Positions 18,249-26,444 of a DNA stretch of 64,000 nucleotides are shown in pieces (within the stretch, counting starts at the first letter, position 1; each line of letters begins with the position of its first letter). Below the pieces are notes generated by a model, which saw only the letters and a program-made list of their open reading frames with translations, searched no databases and had not been told where the DNA came from. This stretch comes from Pseudonocardia kunmingensis. Its GTDB lineage: Bacteria; Actinomycetota; Actinomycetes; Mycobacteriales; Pseudonocardiaceae. The position numbers were made by a program, and so were the translations under genes. Location of the stretch: NCBI RefSeq assembly GCF_006716445.1, contig NZ_VFPA01000001.1, forward strand, positions 682,001 to 746,000, in the 5' to 3' direction.

Positions 18249-18266
18249 CGCCGCCTCCTCACCCAC

Positions 18267-18331
18267 ATCCGGAACCCGATCTTCATGATAACCTCGACCG
18301 GAAATCGGAACTCGAGATTCACCTTCCGGAT
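18267..18331. promoter_or_regulatory. Divergent promoter region with inverted repeats, candidate TetR operator
   Basis: ATCCGGAA (18267-18274) and TTCCGGAT (18324-18331) are exact reverse complements, and a third half-site CCGGAA lies at 18298-18303 between them. The repeats fill the gap between the TetR gene and the LLM oxidoreductase. Assignment to TetR rests on position only. Confidence 0.4.
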
Positions 18332-18342
18332 AGGGGACCAGG

Positions 18343-19263
18343 ATGTTGATCGGAACGGCGGCCTTCGGGCCCGGCCTCGGCCTCGACGCGCTGCTCGCGC
18401 AGGTCAGGGCGGCCGAGGCCGCGGGGCTCGACAGCGTGTACCTCACGCAGCAGACGTCCTGGGACGCGCTGACGCTGGTGGCACTGGCGGGCCGCGAGGT
18501 GCCGCGCATCGGCCTGGGCACGGCGGTCGTGCGCACCTACCCGGTGCACCCGCTGGCCATGGCCGGTCAGGCGCTCACCGCCCAGGCGGCCACGGGCGGC
18601 CGGCTCACGCTGGGCCTGGGCCCCAGCCACCGGCAGATCATCGAGGGCCAGTACGGGATGTCCTTCGACCGCCCGGCCCGGCACGTCCGCGAGTACCTGG
18701 AGGCACTGGGGCCGCTGCTGCGCGGCGAGACCGTGCAGTACCGGGGCGAGACGCTCGCCGCGGCCGGGTCCGTCGACGTCCCCGACGCACCGCCGCCGTC
18801 GATCCTGCTGTCCGCCCTCGGCCCGGTGATGCTGCGCATCGCAGGCGAGCTGACCGACGGCACCGTCACGGCGTGGGCCGGCCCCGAGGTCGTCGCCGAA
18901 CGGATCGTGCCCGCCCTCACGCGCTCCGCGGAGGCGGCGGGCAGGCCCGCGCCGCGGGTCCTCGCCACCGTGATGGCGGCTGTGACGTCCCGGCCCGCGC
19001 AGCTGCGCGAGGAGCTCGGCGCCGTGTTCGGTGCCGCAGGCGAGATGGACAGCTACCGGCGCCTGCTCGACCTGCAGGGCCTGGCCGGACCGCAGGACAC
19101 CGTCGTCGCGGGCGACGAGGCCGCCCTCGATGCGGAGATCCGGCGGTTCGCCGACGCCGGGGTGACCGAGCTGCTCGTGCTCGCCGTCGGCGACGAGCAC
19201 GAGCAGGCCCGCACCCGCGCACTGCTGGCCGACCTGGTGGGCCGCCGGGTCGCCGTCAGCTGA
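18343..19263 (+). CDS. LLM class F420-dependent oxidoreductase
   Basis: Luciferase-like TIM barrel of 306 residues. Motifs include LLAQVRAAEAAGLDSVYLTQ near the start, IGLGTAVVRTYPVHPLAMA, GRLTLGLGPSHRQIIEGQYG and PPSILLSALGPVMLRIAGEL, the pattern of F420-binding LLM proteins common in actinobacteria (TIGR03564-like). The substrate is unknown. Its stop overlaps the converging aminotransferase stop by 8 bases. The divergent TetR gene is the probable regulator. Confidence 0.9.
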   Translation: MLIGTAAFGPGLGLDALLAQVRAAEAAGLDSVYLTQQTSWDALTLVALAGREVPRIGLGTAVVRTYPVHPLAMAGQALTAQAATGGRLTLGLGPSHRQIIEGQYGMSFDRPARHVREYLEALGPLLRGETVQYRGETLAAAGSVDVPDAPPPSILLSALGPVMLRIAGELTDGTVTAWAGPEVVAERIVPALTRSAEAAGRPAPRVLATVMAAVTSRPAQLREELGAVFGAAGEMDSYRRLLDLQGLAGPQDTVVAGDEAALDAEIRRFADAGVTELLVLAVGDEHEQARTRALLADLVGRRVAVS

Positions 19264-20533
19264 CCGCGTCCAGCCCGCCGCGCAGCGCGTCGACCAGCAG
19301 TTCGACGTGCTCGTCGGTCATGGTGAGGGGCGGCGAGACCGCGATCGCGGAGATCATCGGCCGCACCAGGACGCCGCGGTCGCGCGCGGCGCGGGCCACG
19401 GCGGCGGGCAGCGCGGGATCGGCGGCCAGTCGCTGCGGGTCGAGCTCGATCGCCGCGAGCGCGCCCGTGCCGCCGCGGGCCTCGACGACGAGCGGGTGGT
19501 CGGCGAGCGAGCGCACCGCCGCGTGCAGGGAGCCCTCGAGCGCGTCGGCCCGCTTGAGCAGCCCCTCGTTCTCCAGGACGTCGAGGTTCGCCAGCGCCGC
19601 GGCGCAGGCCGTGGGGTGCCCGGCGTAGGTCGGCCCGTGGCGGAACGCCGGTGCCCCGTCCGCGAAGAACGGCGCCGCCACCCGCTCGTGCGCCACGACG
19701 CCGCCCAGCGGCACGTACCCGCTGGTGACGCCCTTGGCGAAGGTGATCAGGTCGGGCTCGACGCCGAAGCGGTCCAGCCCGAACCAGTCACCGAGGCGCC
19801 CGAACCCGCAGATCACGCTGTCGGCCACGAACAGCACCCCGTGCCGGGTGCAGATCTCCCGGACGCGCTCGACGTAGCCCGGCGGCGGGGGCAGCACCCC
19901 GCCGGCCCCGATCACCGGCTCGGCGAAGAACGCCGCCACCCGCTCCGGGCCGATCCGCTCGAACTCGGCCTCCAGCGCAGCCGGGTCGTCCCACTCCACC
20001 TGCACCACGTCCGGGACGAACGGCGCCGCCAGCCGGTTCGCCGGCATCCCGCCCAGCGCCGTGCCGAACCCGTGCGTGCCGTGGTAGGCGTGCCGGCGGC
20101 TCACCAGCACCGTGCGCTCGGGCTGCCCGGTGCGGGCGAAGTACTCCCGGGCGATCTTGGCCGCGGTGTCGATCGCCTCACCACCACCGCTGACCAGGAA
20201 CACCTTGGCGCCGGGCACCGGCGCGAGCGCGGCGAGCCTGCGGGTCAGCTCCAGCGCCGGGGGGTTCGCGACGTCGGCGAAGGTCTGGTAGGTCGCGAGC
20301 TCGCGCATCTGCGCGGCGACGGCGTCGGCGATCTCGGCCCGCCCGTGCCCGGCGTTGACGCACCACAGGCTCGCGGTCGCGTCCAGGTAGCGGTGCCCGG
20401 CGTCGTCCCAGAGCCAGACGTCCTCGCCCCGGGCGACCACGAACTCGGAGCGGCGCACCGCTCCCATCGCCGCGAAGGGGTGCCAGAAGGAGGTATCGGT
20501 GACGGCAGCGTCCATGACGGCGACGGTACCCAT
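19256..20533 (-). CDS. Class III PLP-dependent aminotransferase
   Basis: Omega-amino acid or diamine transaminase family, 425 residues. It has SGGGEAIDTAAKIAREYF (phosphate site), SRRHAYHGTHGFGTALGG, the Asp loop VADSVICGFGRLG, the PLP lysine in ITFAKGVTSGYVPLGGV and HGPTYAGHPTACAAALANL. The loop is oddly D-S-V where most members have D-E-V. The open frame starts at ATG 20533, three bases after the DUF5709 stop. An internal ATG at 20515 is an alternative and neither has a clear ribosome site. The amine substrate is unknown. Confidence 0.9.
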   Translation of the reverse strand: MGTVAVMDAAVTDTSFWHPFAAMGAVRRSEFVVARGEDVWLWDDAGHRYLDATASLWCVNAGHGRAEIADAVAAQMRELATYQTFADVANPPALELTRRLAALAPVPGAKVFLVSGGGEAIDTAAKIAREYFARTGQPERTVLVSRRHAYHGTHGFGTALGGMPANRLAAPFVPDVVQVEWDDPAALEAEFERIGPERVAAFFAEPVIGAGGVLPPPPGYVERVREICTRHGVLFVADSVICGFGRLGDWFGLDRFGVEPDLITFAKGVTSGYVPLGGVVAHERVAAPFFADGAPAFRHGPTYAGHPTACAAALANLDVLENEGLLKRADALEGSLHAAVRSLADHPLVVEARGGTGALAAIELDPQRLAADPALPAAVARAARDRGVLVRPMISAIAVSPPLTMTDEHVELLVDALRGGLDAVS

Positions 20534-20536
20534 CGC

Positions 20537-20968
20537 TCAGTCGTCGTCCAGCCCGTTCCGTTCTGTCACAAGGTGCACCGCGGCCTCCTCGGCGGAGGCG
20601 GCGCCGCCGTCGATGCCGGCGTCGCGCGCGAACAGCTCGTCGCCGTACGCGCCGTCCGCCGCGACCAGCCGCCCCGCGCGGACGTCGCCGACCTCGTCGT
20701 CGCGCAGCTCGCCGTCGGTGTCGGAGGTGTCGCCGAGCCCGTCGCCGTCCCACACCACGCCGTCGGGCAGCTCGCGGGCCAGCCGCGCCTCGAGGGACTC
20801 GCCGCCGGCCTCCTCCCGGGCCGTGGTGCCCCAGCCCGTGACCGCCCAGGGGCGTTCCGGCGGTGACCAGCCCTCGTCCAGGACGTCGCGCACGCCGCGG
20901 TCGTCCAGGCTGTCCTCCGGTTCGAGGACACCGGATTCGTCCTCGTCGGACCGGTTCTCGGGATCCAT
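20537..20968 (-). CDS. DUF5709 family protein
   Basis: 143-residue very acidic protein. The pattern SGVLEPEDSLDDRGVRDVLD, EGWSPPERPWAVTGWGTTAR, EESLEARLARELPD-type helix and closing SAEEAAVHLV matches the actinobacterial DUF5709 family, which has no known function. ATG at 20968; the frame continues upstream without ribosome-site support. It is divergent from the urease genes, separated by a long palindrome. Confidence 0.8.
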   Translation of the reverse strand: MDPENRSDEDESGVLEPEDSLDDRGVRDVLDEGWSPPERPWAVTGWGTTAREEAGGESLEARLARELPDGVVWDGDGLGDTSDTDGELRDDEVGDVRAGRLVAADGAYGDELFARDAGIDGGAASAEEAAVHLVTERNGLDDD

Positions 20969-21000
20969 GCGGGCCACCCTGGCACGGCCGCTCCCGGCGG

Positions 21001-21169
21001 GCCAGGCCGTGTCCCGTGGATCTCGGGCGCCGGGATTCGTGATCCACATCGCTCCTGGCGAGGCGGACGCCCGAGCCGTTGTACGCGCATACCCGGTCGG
21101 GCCGACGACGCAGCCAGGAGCGATGTGGGCGCGAACACCGCGGTCGAGATCCGCGGGACACGGCCTGGC
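21001..21169. repeat. Long imperfect palindrome (~170 bp) upstream of the urease genes
   Basis: The left arm 21001-21059 and right arm 21113-21169 are reverse complements in two strong blocks: GCCAGGCCGTGTCCCGTGGA (21001-21020, with TCTCG following) pairs with 21145-21169, and CCACATCGCTCCTGGC (21044-21059) pairs with 21113-21128. The central 53 bases hold a smaller CCCGA/TCGGG pair. It occupies the divergent region between the DUF5709 and urease genes, so it may contain both promoters, or be a miniature element. Confidence 0.75.
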
Positions 21170-21232
21170 GCCCCGGCTTTCCCGCTCCGCTCCCGCCGTT
21201 CATGCTGTAGAGATGTCGATCCCCGAGCGGCC

Positions 21233-21811
21233 ATGCACCTGACGCCCCGCGAACACGAGCGGCTCCTGCTCGCGGCGGGCGCCGACCTGGCGCGGCGCCG
21301 GCTCGCGCGCGGCGCCCGCCTCGGCGCGCCGGACGCCGTCGCGCTGGTCTGCGACGAGATCTGCGAGCTGGCCTGGGACGGCGTGCCCTACGAGGAGGTC
21401 GTGAGCCGCGCCCGGAAGGTGGTCTCGCCCGGGCAGCTCGTCGACGGCGTTGCCTCGGCGGTGCCCGCGCTGCAGGTGGAGGCGCTGTTCCCGCACGGCA
21501 GCGTGCTCGTGCACGTCGACGCGCCGTTCGGGGAACCTCCCCTGGAAGGACCGGGCTCGGTCCGCACCGGTCACGGCGGCGTCGAGCTGGCGCCCGGCCG
21601 CGAGCGGGCCACCGCGCTGCTGCGCAACACCGGGGAGCTGCCGATCTGGGTGTCCTCGCACGTGCCGCTCGACCAGCTCAACCCCGCCGTCCAGGTGGAG
21701 GTCCCCGGCGAGGGCCGGTTCCGCCTCGACGTGCCCGCAGGCACCGCGCTGCGGGTGGAGCCGGGCGCCGAGCGCCAGGTGGAGGTCGTGCGGATCGGAG
21801 GAGGGGCATGA
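21233..21811 (+). CDS. Fused urease gamma-beta subunit, divergent
   Basis: 192 residues. Residues ~1-100 match UreA (LTPREHERLLLAAGADLARR, DAVALVCDEICELAWDGVPY, VVSPGQLVDGVASAVPALQV). Residues ~110-192 match UreB (LRNTGELPIWVSSHVPLDQL, NPAVQVEV, RLDVPAGTALRVEPGAERQV). The UreB part stops early, lacking the usual FRGEVMGPL-type end, and the gamma end is fused without linker loss. ATG start within a weak ribosome site. It overlaps ureC by ATGA (21808-21811). Fused gamma-beta chains are known, but the missing end and the lack of ureDEFG set this locus apart. Confidence 0.9.
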   Translation: MHLTPREHERLLLAAGADLARRRLARGARLGAPDAVALVCDEICELAWDGVPYEEVVSRARKVVSPGQLVDGVASAVPALQVEALFPHGSVLVHVDAPFGEPPLEGPGSVRTGHGGVELAPGRERATALLRNTGELPIWVSSHVPLDQLNPAVQVEVPGEGRFRLDVPAGTALRVEPGAERQVEVVRIGGGA

Positions 21812-23496
21812 CGATCGTCGACCGCGGGACCTACGCCCGCGTCTACGGCCCGACCACGGGCGACCGGATCCGGCTCGCCGACACCGGGCTGTGGGTCGAG
21901 GTCGAGGCCGACGACACCGAACCCGGCGAGGAGCTGCTCGGCGGCTGCGGCAAGACCGCCCGGCACGGCGCGCTGGTGTCGAGCTCGGCCGACCGCGCGA
22001 GCGCGCTGGACATGGTGGTGCTCGGCGTCGTGCTGCTGGACCCGGTGCTCGGCATCCGCAAGACCAACATCGGCATCAAGGACGGCCGCGTCGTCGGCGT
22101 CGGTCGCGCGGGCAACCCGGACGTGCTCGACGGCGTGCAGCTCGAGGTCGACGCGCACACCGCCATGATCACCGGCGAGGGCCTGATCGCCACGCCCGGC
22201 ATCGTCGACTCGCACGTGCACCTGTCCAACGCCGACCTCGCCGCCGCGGCCCTGTCGGCGGGCGTCACGACGATCGTCGGGATGGGCATCGGCGGGGTCT
22301 GGGACGTCGGCGCGAACCCGGCCCACAACCTGCATTCGCTCATCGCCGGGTGGGCGGACGTGCCGATCAACGCCGCGTTCCTGGCCCGCGGCTCGTCCAC
22401 GTCGCCCGCGCTGCTCGAGCAGGCGGTGCTGTCCGGCTGCGGCGGGTTCAAGGTGCACGAGGACTGGGGCGCCACGCCGGGCGTCATCGACACCTGCCTC
22501 GGCGTGGCGGAGGCCGCGGACCTGCCGGTGGCGCTGCACACCGACACGCTCAACGAGTCCGGCTACCTGGCCGACACCCTCGACGCCGTGGGCGGGCGCA
22601 CCGTGCACGCCTACCACGTGGAGGGCGGCGGCGGGCACCCCGACCTGCTCTCGATCGTCTCGCGGGAGAACGTGCTCACCAGCTCGACCACGCCCACGCT
22701 GCCGCTCACCACCTCGACGGTGGCGGAGCTGGGCCCGATGACGCTCACCGTGCACCGCGGGCACGCCCTGCTGCCCAGCGACACCGCGATCGCGGCGAGC
22801 CGGATCCGGGAGCACGCGATCGCCGGCGAGAACCACCTGCACGACCTGGGCGCGATCAGCATCGTCAACTCCGACGCGCTGGGCATGGGCCGCATCGCCG
22901 AGAGCGCGCGGCGCACCTGGCAGCTGGCCTCCGTGCAGGCCGCGCTGGCCGGCGAGACCGGCCCGGACGTCGCCAACAACGCCCGCGTGCTGCGCTACCT
23001 GGCCAAGCTGACGGCCAACCCGGCCGTCGCGCACGGGATCGCGGGGCAGGTCGGGTCGCTGCTGCCCGGGCGCCTGGCCGACATCGTGCTGTGGAACCCG
23101 GCCTGGTTCGGCGCCCAGCCGGAGCTGGTGATCAAGTCCGGCTTCGTGGCGTGGGGCGCCGCGGGCTCGGGCTCGGGCTCCACCCGGCTCACCCAGCCGC
23201 GCCGGATGCGCGCGTTCTACGGCGGGCACGGGGCGGCACCGGCCCGGCTGGCGCACGTGTTCGTCGCGGGCGCCTGCCTGGACGACGCCGAGGCGCGGGC
23301 CGCGCTGCCCGCCGGGCGCACCTACTCCCCCATCGCCGGCAGCCGTGGCCTCGGTTGCGCGGACATGCTGCACAACACCGCCACACCGGAGGTCGAGGTG
23401 GCGCCCGAGCCGGTGCCGGTGCGCGTGGACGGGCGGGAGATCCCGCTGCACCGCGCGGCGACGCTACCCCTCACGCAGCTGCACCACCTCGGCTGA
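21808..23496 (+). CDS. ureC: Urease alpha subunit, divergent type
   Basis: 562 residues, full length. Nickel-site residues are conserved: SHVH (the His pair), GFKVHEDWGATPG (carbamylated Lys and His), VALHTDTLNE, HAYHVEGGGGHPDL and SDALGMGR with the metal-binding Asp. The mobile flap differs: the usual VCHHL is TVHRGH, so the flap Cys is Val and its second His is Arg. SDSQAMGR is altered to SDALGMGR. No urea transporter or ureD, E, F or G gene is in the window. Urea hydrolysis is likely only if nickel is loaded by factors encoded elsewhere; another amide substrate is possible. Confidence 0.9.
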   Translation: MTIVDRGTYARVYGPTTGDRIRLADTGLWVEVEADDTEPGEELLGGCGKTARHGALVSSSADRASALDMVVLGVVLLDPVLGIRKTNIGIKDGRVVGVGRAGNPDVLDGVQLEVDAHTAMITGEGLIATPGIVDSHVHLSNADLAAAALSAGVTTIVGMGIGGVWDVGANPAHNLHSLIAGWADVPINAAFLARGSSTSPALLEQAVLSGCGGFKVHEDWGATPGVIDTCLGVAEAADLPVALHTDTLNESGYLADTLDAVGGRTVHAYHVEGGGGHPDLLSIVSRENVLTSSTTPTLPLTTSTVAELGPMTLTVHRGHALLPSDTAIAASRIREHAIAGENHLHDLGAISIVNSDALGMGRIAESARRTWQLASVQAALAGETGPDVANNARVLRYLAKLTANPAVAHGIAGQVGSLLPGRLADIVLWNPAWFGAQPELVIKSGFVAWGAAGSGSGSTRLTQPRRMRAFYGGHGAAPARLAHVFVAGACLDDAEARAALPAGRTYSPIAGSRGLGCADMLHNTATPEVEVAPEPVPVRVDGREIPLHRAATLPLTQLHHLG

Positions 23497-23500
23497 CCGG

Positions 23501-23547
23501 ACGAACGGCACCTTCGTCGGCTAGGTACCGACGAAAGTGCCGTTCGT
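23501..23547. terminator. Hairpin repeat family A, copy 3
   Basis: ACGAACGGCACCTTCGTCGG (23501-23520) and CCGACGAAAGTGCCGTTCGT (23528-23547) form a 20-bp stem with one mismatch and a 7-base loop, four bases after the ureC stop. It is near identical to 2325-2371 and 11457-11503. Confidence 0.75.
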
Positions 23548-23588
23548 CGCGGGACCAAGAGCGGAAGCGGCGGCGTGCGCAGCTCACA

Positions 23589-23626
23589 TTGCTCACATCA
23601 TGAAGGTGTGTTCGTATGGTGAGCAA
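23589..23626. promoter_or_regulatory. Promoter and operator candidate before the GntP permease operon
   Basis: TTGCTCAC (23589-23596) and GTGAGCAA (23619-23626) form a perfect inverted repeat, with an extra direct half-site GCTCACAT at 23582-23589. TATGGT (23615-23620) could be the -10 element. The IclR gene at the end of this cluster is the obvious candidate regulator. Confidence 0.5.
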
Positions 23627-23707
23627 CCTGGGCTCGACCGGCCTTCGCCGGGAGCCGTCGACACCTCGCTCGCTCACCGCCGAGCGCCCGAAGAGGGGAA
23701 CGCGCCG

Positions 23708-25165
23708 TTGTCCGACACCGCGATATTGATCAATACGGGCGTCGCCGTGCTGGCGGTGGTCCTGCTGATCGTCCGCTTCAAGCTCAACCCCGTCGTCGCC
23801 CTCGTGCTGGGGTCGGCCTACCTGGGGCTCAGCACCGGGCTGGGCGTCGACGGCACCGTCGAGGCGATCACCGGCGGCTTCGGCGACATCATGGCCGAGG
23901 TCGGACTCCTGATCGCTTTCGGCGTGCTGACCGGCGCGATCCTGCAGGAGATCGGCGCCATCGAACGCCTGGTCGCGACGCTGCTGCGCGTGTTCGGGCC
24001 GAAGCGGATGCCCTATGCCATGTCCGTCACGATCGCGACCGCACTCCAGTCGATCTACCTCGACGTGCTGCTCGTGATCTCCGCCCCGCTCGCCCGCAAC
24101 CTCGCGCCGCGGCTCGGCCGGCTCGGCACCGCGCGCATGGCGACCGCGCTGGCCATCGGCCTCGAGTGCGGGATCGTGCTGATGGTCCCCGGCGTCGGCA
24201 CGCTCGCGCTGGCCGGGCTGCTCGGCGTCCCGCTCGGCCGGATGCTGCTCTTCGGCCTGCTCCTGGTGGTGCCGACGGTGATCATCGCCGTGGCGATCAT
24301 GTCCTTCCTCTTCCGGAAGGGCTGGTGGGACCCCGCCAAGGACGAGGGCCGCATCGACGCGGCGGGCCCGGCCGGCGACGACGCGACCCCCGGGAACCCC
24401 GGGCCGCGCGGGGACGCGGAGCCGTCCCCGTCCGCCCCGGACGGCGCCTCCGAGCAGGGCCGTGTCGCGGCGACCGCCACCGGGACCGTGGTGGACCCGC
24501 GCCCGGTCCGGGATCCGCACCACGTCAAGCTGATCGTCCTGTTCGCGCCGCTGCTCGGCGCGCTGCTGCTCATCGCGGCCGGCGCGGTGCTCGACATCAC
24601 CGGCTTCCAGAACCCGGTGGTCGACTTCCTGTCGCAGCCCGTGGTCGCCCTGCTGGCGGGGATGGTCGGCACCAGCCTCGTCGGGCGCTACACGGCCGGG
24701 CGCAGGCGCGTCGAGCGCGCCATCGCCACCGGCTTCCGCGAGAGCGGCCAGATCCTCATCCTCACCGCCGTCGGCGGTTCGCTCGCCGCCACCATCGACA
24801 AGGCGGGCCTCGGCGACATCCTCGGCCACTACTTCACCGCGCAGACCGCGGCGCCACTGCTGATGGTGTGGGTCATCGCCGCGGTCCTGCACATCGCCGT
24901 CGGCTCGGTGACGATCTCGGCCATCACCGCGGCCGGCATCCTCGCCCCGATCGCGCCCGTCATCGGCCTCGACCCGGTGCTGATCGCGCTGGCCGCGGGC
25001 GCCGGGTCGCTCTTCGCCGTGCACGTCACGAGCAACACGTTCTGGCTGCTCCAGTCGCTCATGGGCCAGACCACCCGGGGCACCCTGAAGAGCTGCTCGG
25101 TGGGCGTCTCGGTCGCCTCCGTGGTCGCGATCCTGCTGATCCTGCCGCTGAGCCTCGTCGTGTAG
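23708..25165 (+). CDS. GntP family permease
   Basis: Polytopic inner-membrane symporter of the gluconate/organic acid (GntP) family, 485 residues. Typical parts are FKLNPVVALVLGSAYLGLST, GGFGDIMAEVGLLIAFGVLT, AVGGSLAATIDKAGLGDILG and HIAVGSVTISAITAAGILAP. A ~65-residue hydrophilic Pro/Gly/Ala loop (residues ~215-280) is longer than in E. coli relatives. I chose TTG 23708 because GAGGGG precedes it and the protein then begins at the first membrane helix. It heads a cluster with a CoA-transferase and an HMG-CoA-lyase-like gene, so the cargo is probably a hydroxy or branched acid. Confidence 0.9.
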   Translation: MSDTAILINTGVAVLAVVLLIVRFKLNPVVALVLGSAYLGLSTGLGVDGTVEAITGGFGDIMAEVGLLIAFGVLTGAILQEIGAIERLVATLLRVFGPKRMPYAMSVTIATALQSIYLDVLLVISAPLARNLAPRLGRLGTARMATALAIGLECGIVLMVPGVGTLALAGLLGVPLGRMLLFGLLLVVPTVIIAVAIMSFLFRKGWWDPAKDEGRIDAAGPAGDDATPGNPGPRGDAEPSPSAPDGASEQGRVAATATGTVVDPRPVRDPHHVKLIVLFAPLLGALLLIAAGAVLDITGFQNPVVDFLSQPVVALLAGMVGTSLVGRYTAGRRRVERAIATGFRESGQILILTAVGGSLAATIDKAGLGDILGHYFTAQTAAPLLMVWVIAAVLHIAVGSVTISAITAAGILAPIAPVIGLDPVLIALAAGAGSLFAVHVTSNTFWLLQSLMGQTTRGTLKSCSVGVSVASVVAILLILPLSLVV

Positions 25166-25205
25166 CGGCGCACCCGCAGTCGTCGAAGATCCAGGAAGGA
25201 CGGAA

Positions 25206-26444
25206 GTGGACGAAGGCCCGATCCAGCCCCTGCACGGAGTGCGGGTGCTCGAGCTCGGCAACTACATCGCCGCACCGACGGCCGGGCGGCTGCTCGCCGA
25301 CTTCGGCGCCGAGGTGATCAAGGTCGAGCGCCCCGGCACCGGCGACGAGCTGCGCGGCTGGCGGCTGTACAGCGGGTCGACCTCGATGCTCTACCGCACG
25401 ATCAACCGCGGGAAGAAGTCCATCACCCTCGACCTGCGCTCGCCCGAGGGCCGCGACGCGGCGCTCGACCTCGTGCGGCACTGCGACGTCCTGCTGGAGA
25501 ACTTCCGCCCGGGCACCCTCGAGAAGTGGGGCCTCGGGCCCGAGGTGCTCGACGCGGCCAACCCGGAGCTCGTCATCGTGCGGGTCTCGGCGTTCGGGCA
25601 GACCGGACCGCTGGCCCAGCGGCCGGGGTTCGCCGCGGTCGCCGAGGCCGTCGGCGGGCTGCGCGAGCTCGTCGGCGACCCGGACCGGCCGCCGTCGCGG
25701 GTCGGGGTGTCGATCGGGGACTCGATCGCCGGGCTCTACGCGGGCTTCGGCGCGGTGATGGGGCTCTTCCAGCGCGAGGCCCGCCGCGGCGGCACCGCGG
25801 GGGCACCCGCGCTCGCCGAGCGGGTCGTCGACGTCGCGCTCAACGAGGCGATCCTGTCGATGATGGAGTCGCTGGTCCCCGACCACCTCGCCCACGGCGT
25901 GCACCGCACGCGCTCCGGGGGCCGGATGGAGGGGATCGCGCCCTCCAACGCCTACCCGTGCGCGGACGGCACGAGCGTGATCATCGCCGGCAACGCGGAC
26001 GGCATCTTCCGCCGCCTGAGCGCGGTGATCGGGCGGCCGGAGCTGGCCGAGGACCCCGACCTCGCCACGAACGCTGGCCGCTGGGCCCAGCGCGACCGCC
26101 TCGACGAGGCGATCGGGGCCTGGACCGCGTCGCTGCCCCGCCCGGAGGTGCTCGCCGCCCTCGACGCGGCCGGGGTGCCCGCGGGCCCCGTGTACACGGC
26201 GGCCGACATCGTGGCCGACGAGCAGTACCGGGCCCGCAACATGATCCAGTACCTGCCGGTCGACACCGGCGACGGCGAGCCGCGCGAGGTCGGCTTCCCG
26301 GGGGTCGTCCCGGTGATCGGCGGCGCGTCGCTGCCGGTGCGCAGCGTCGGCCCGGACCTCGGCGAGCACACCGCCGAGGTGCTCGGGGAGCTGCTGGGAA
26401 TGGACGAGGAAGCGATCACGACGGCGAGCGGGGTGCGGGCATGA
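25206..26444 (+). CDS. CaiB/BaiF family (class III) CoA-transferase
   Basis: Moves CoA between carboxylic acids. 412 residues, normal size. Family marks: VRVLELGNYIAAPTAGRLLA, LADFGAEVIKVERPGTGDEL, ITLDLRSPEGRDAALDLV, VSAFGQTGPLAQRPGFAAVA and VGVSIGDSIAGLYAGFGAVM, which holds the catalytic Asp region. GTG start. Its stop overlaps the next gene's ATG (ATGA at 26441-26444), implying coupling with the lyase. Acid uptake by the GntP permease, CoA activation here and carbon-carbon cleavage by the next enzyme make a coherent short pathway, though the acid is unknown. Confidence 0.92.
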   Translation: MDEGPIQPLHGVRVLELGNYIAAPTAGRLLADFGAEVIKVERPGTGDELRGWRLYSGSTSMLYRTINRGKKSITLDLRSPEGRDAALDLVRHCDVLLENFRPGTLEKWGLGPEVLDAANPELVIVRVSAFGQTGPLAQRPGFAAVAEAVGGLRELVGDPDRPPSRVGVSIGDSIAGLYAGFGAVMGLFQREARRGGTAGAPALAERVVDVALNEAILSMMESLVPDHLAHGVHRTRSGGRMEGIAPSNAYPCADGTSVIIAGNADGIFRRLSAVIGRPELAEDPDLATNAGRWAQRDRLDEAIGAWTASLPRPEVLAALDAAGVPAGPVYTAADIVADEQYRARNMIQYLPVDTGDGEPREVGFPGVVPVIGGASLPVRSVGPDLGEHTAEVLGELLGMDEEAITTASGVRA

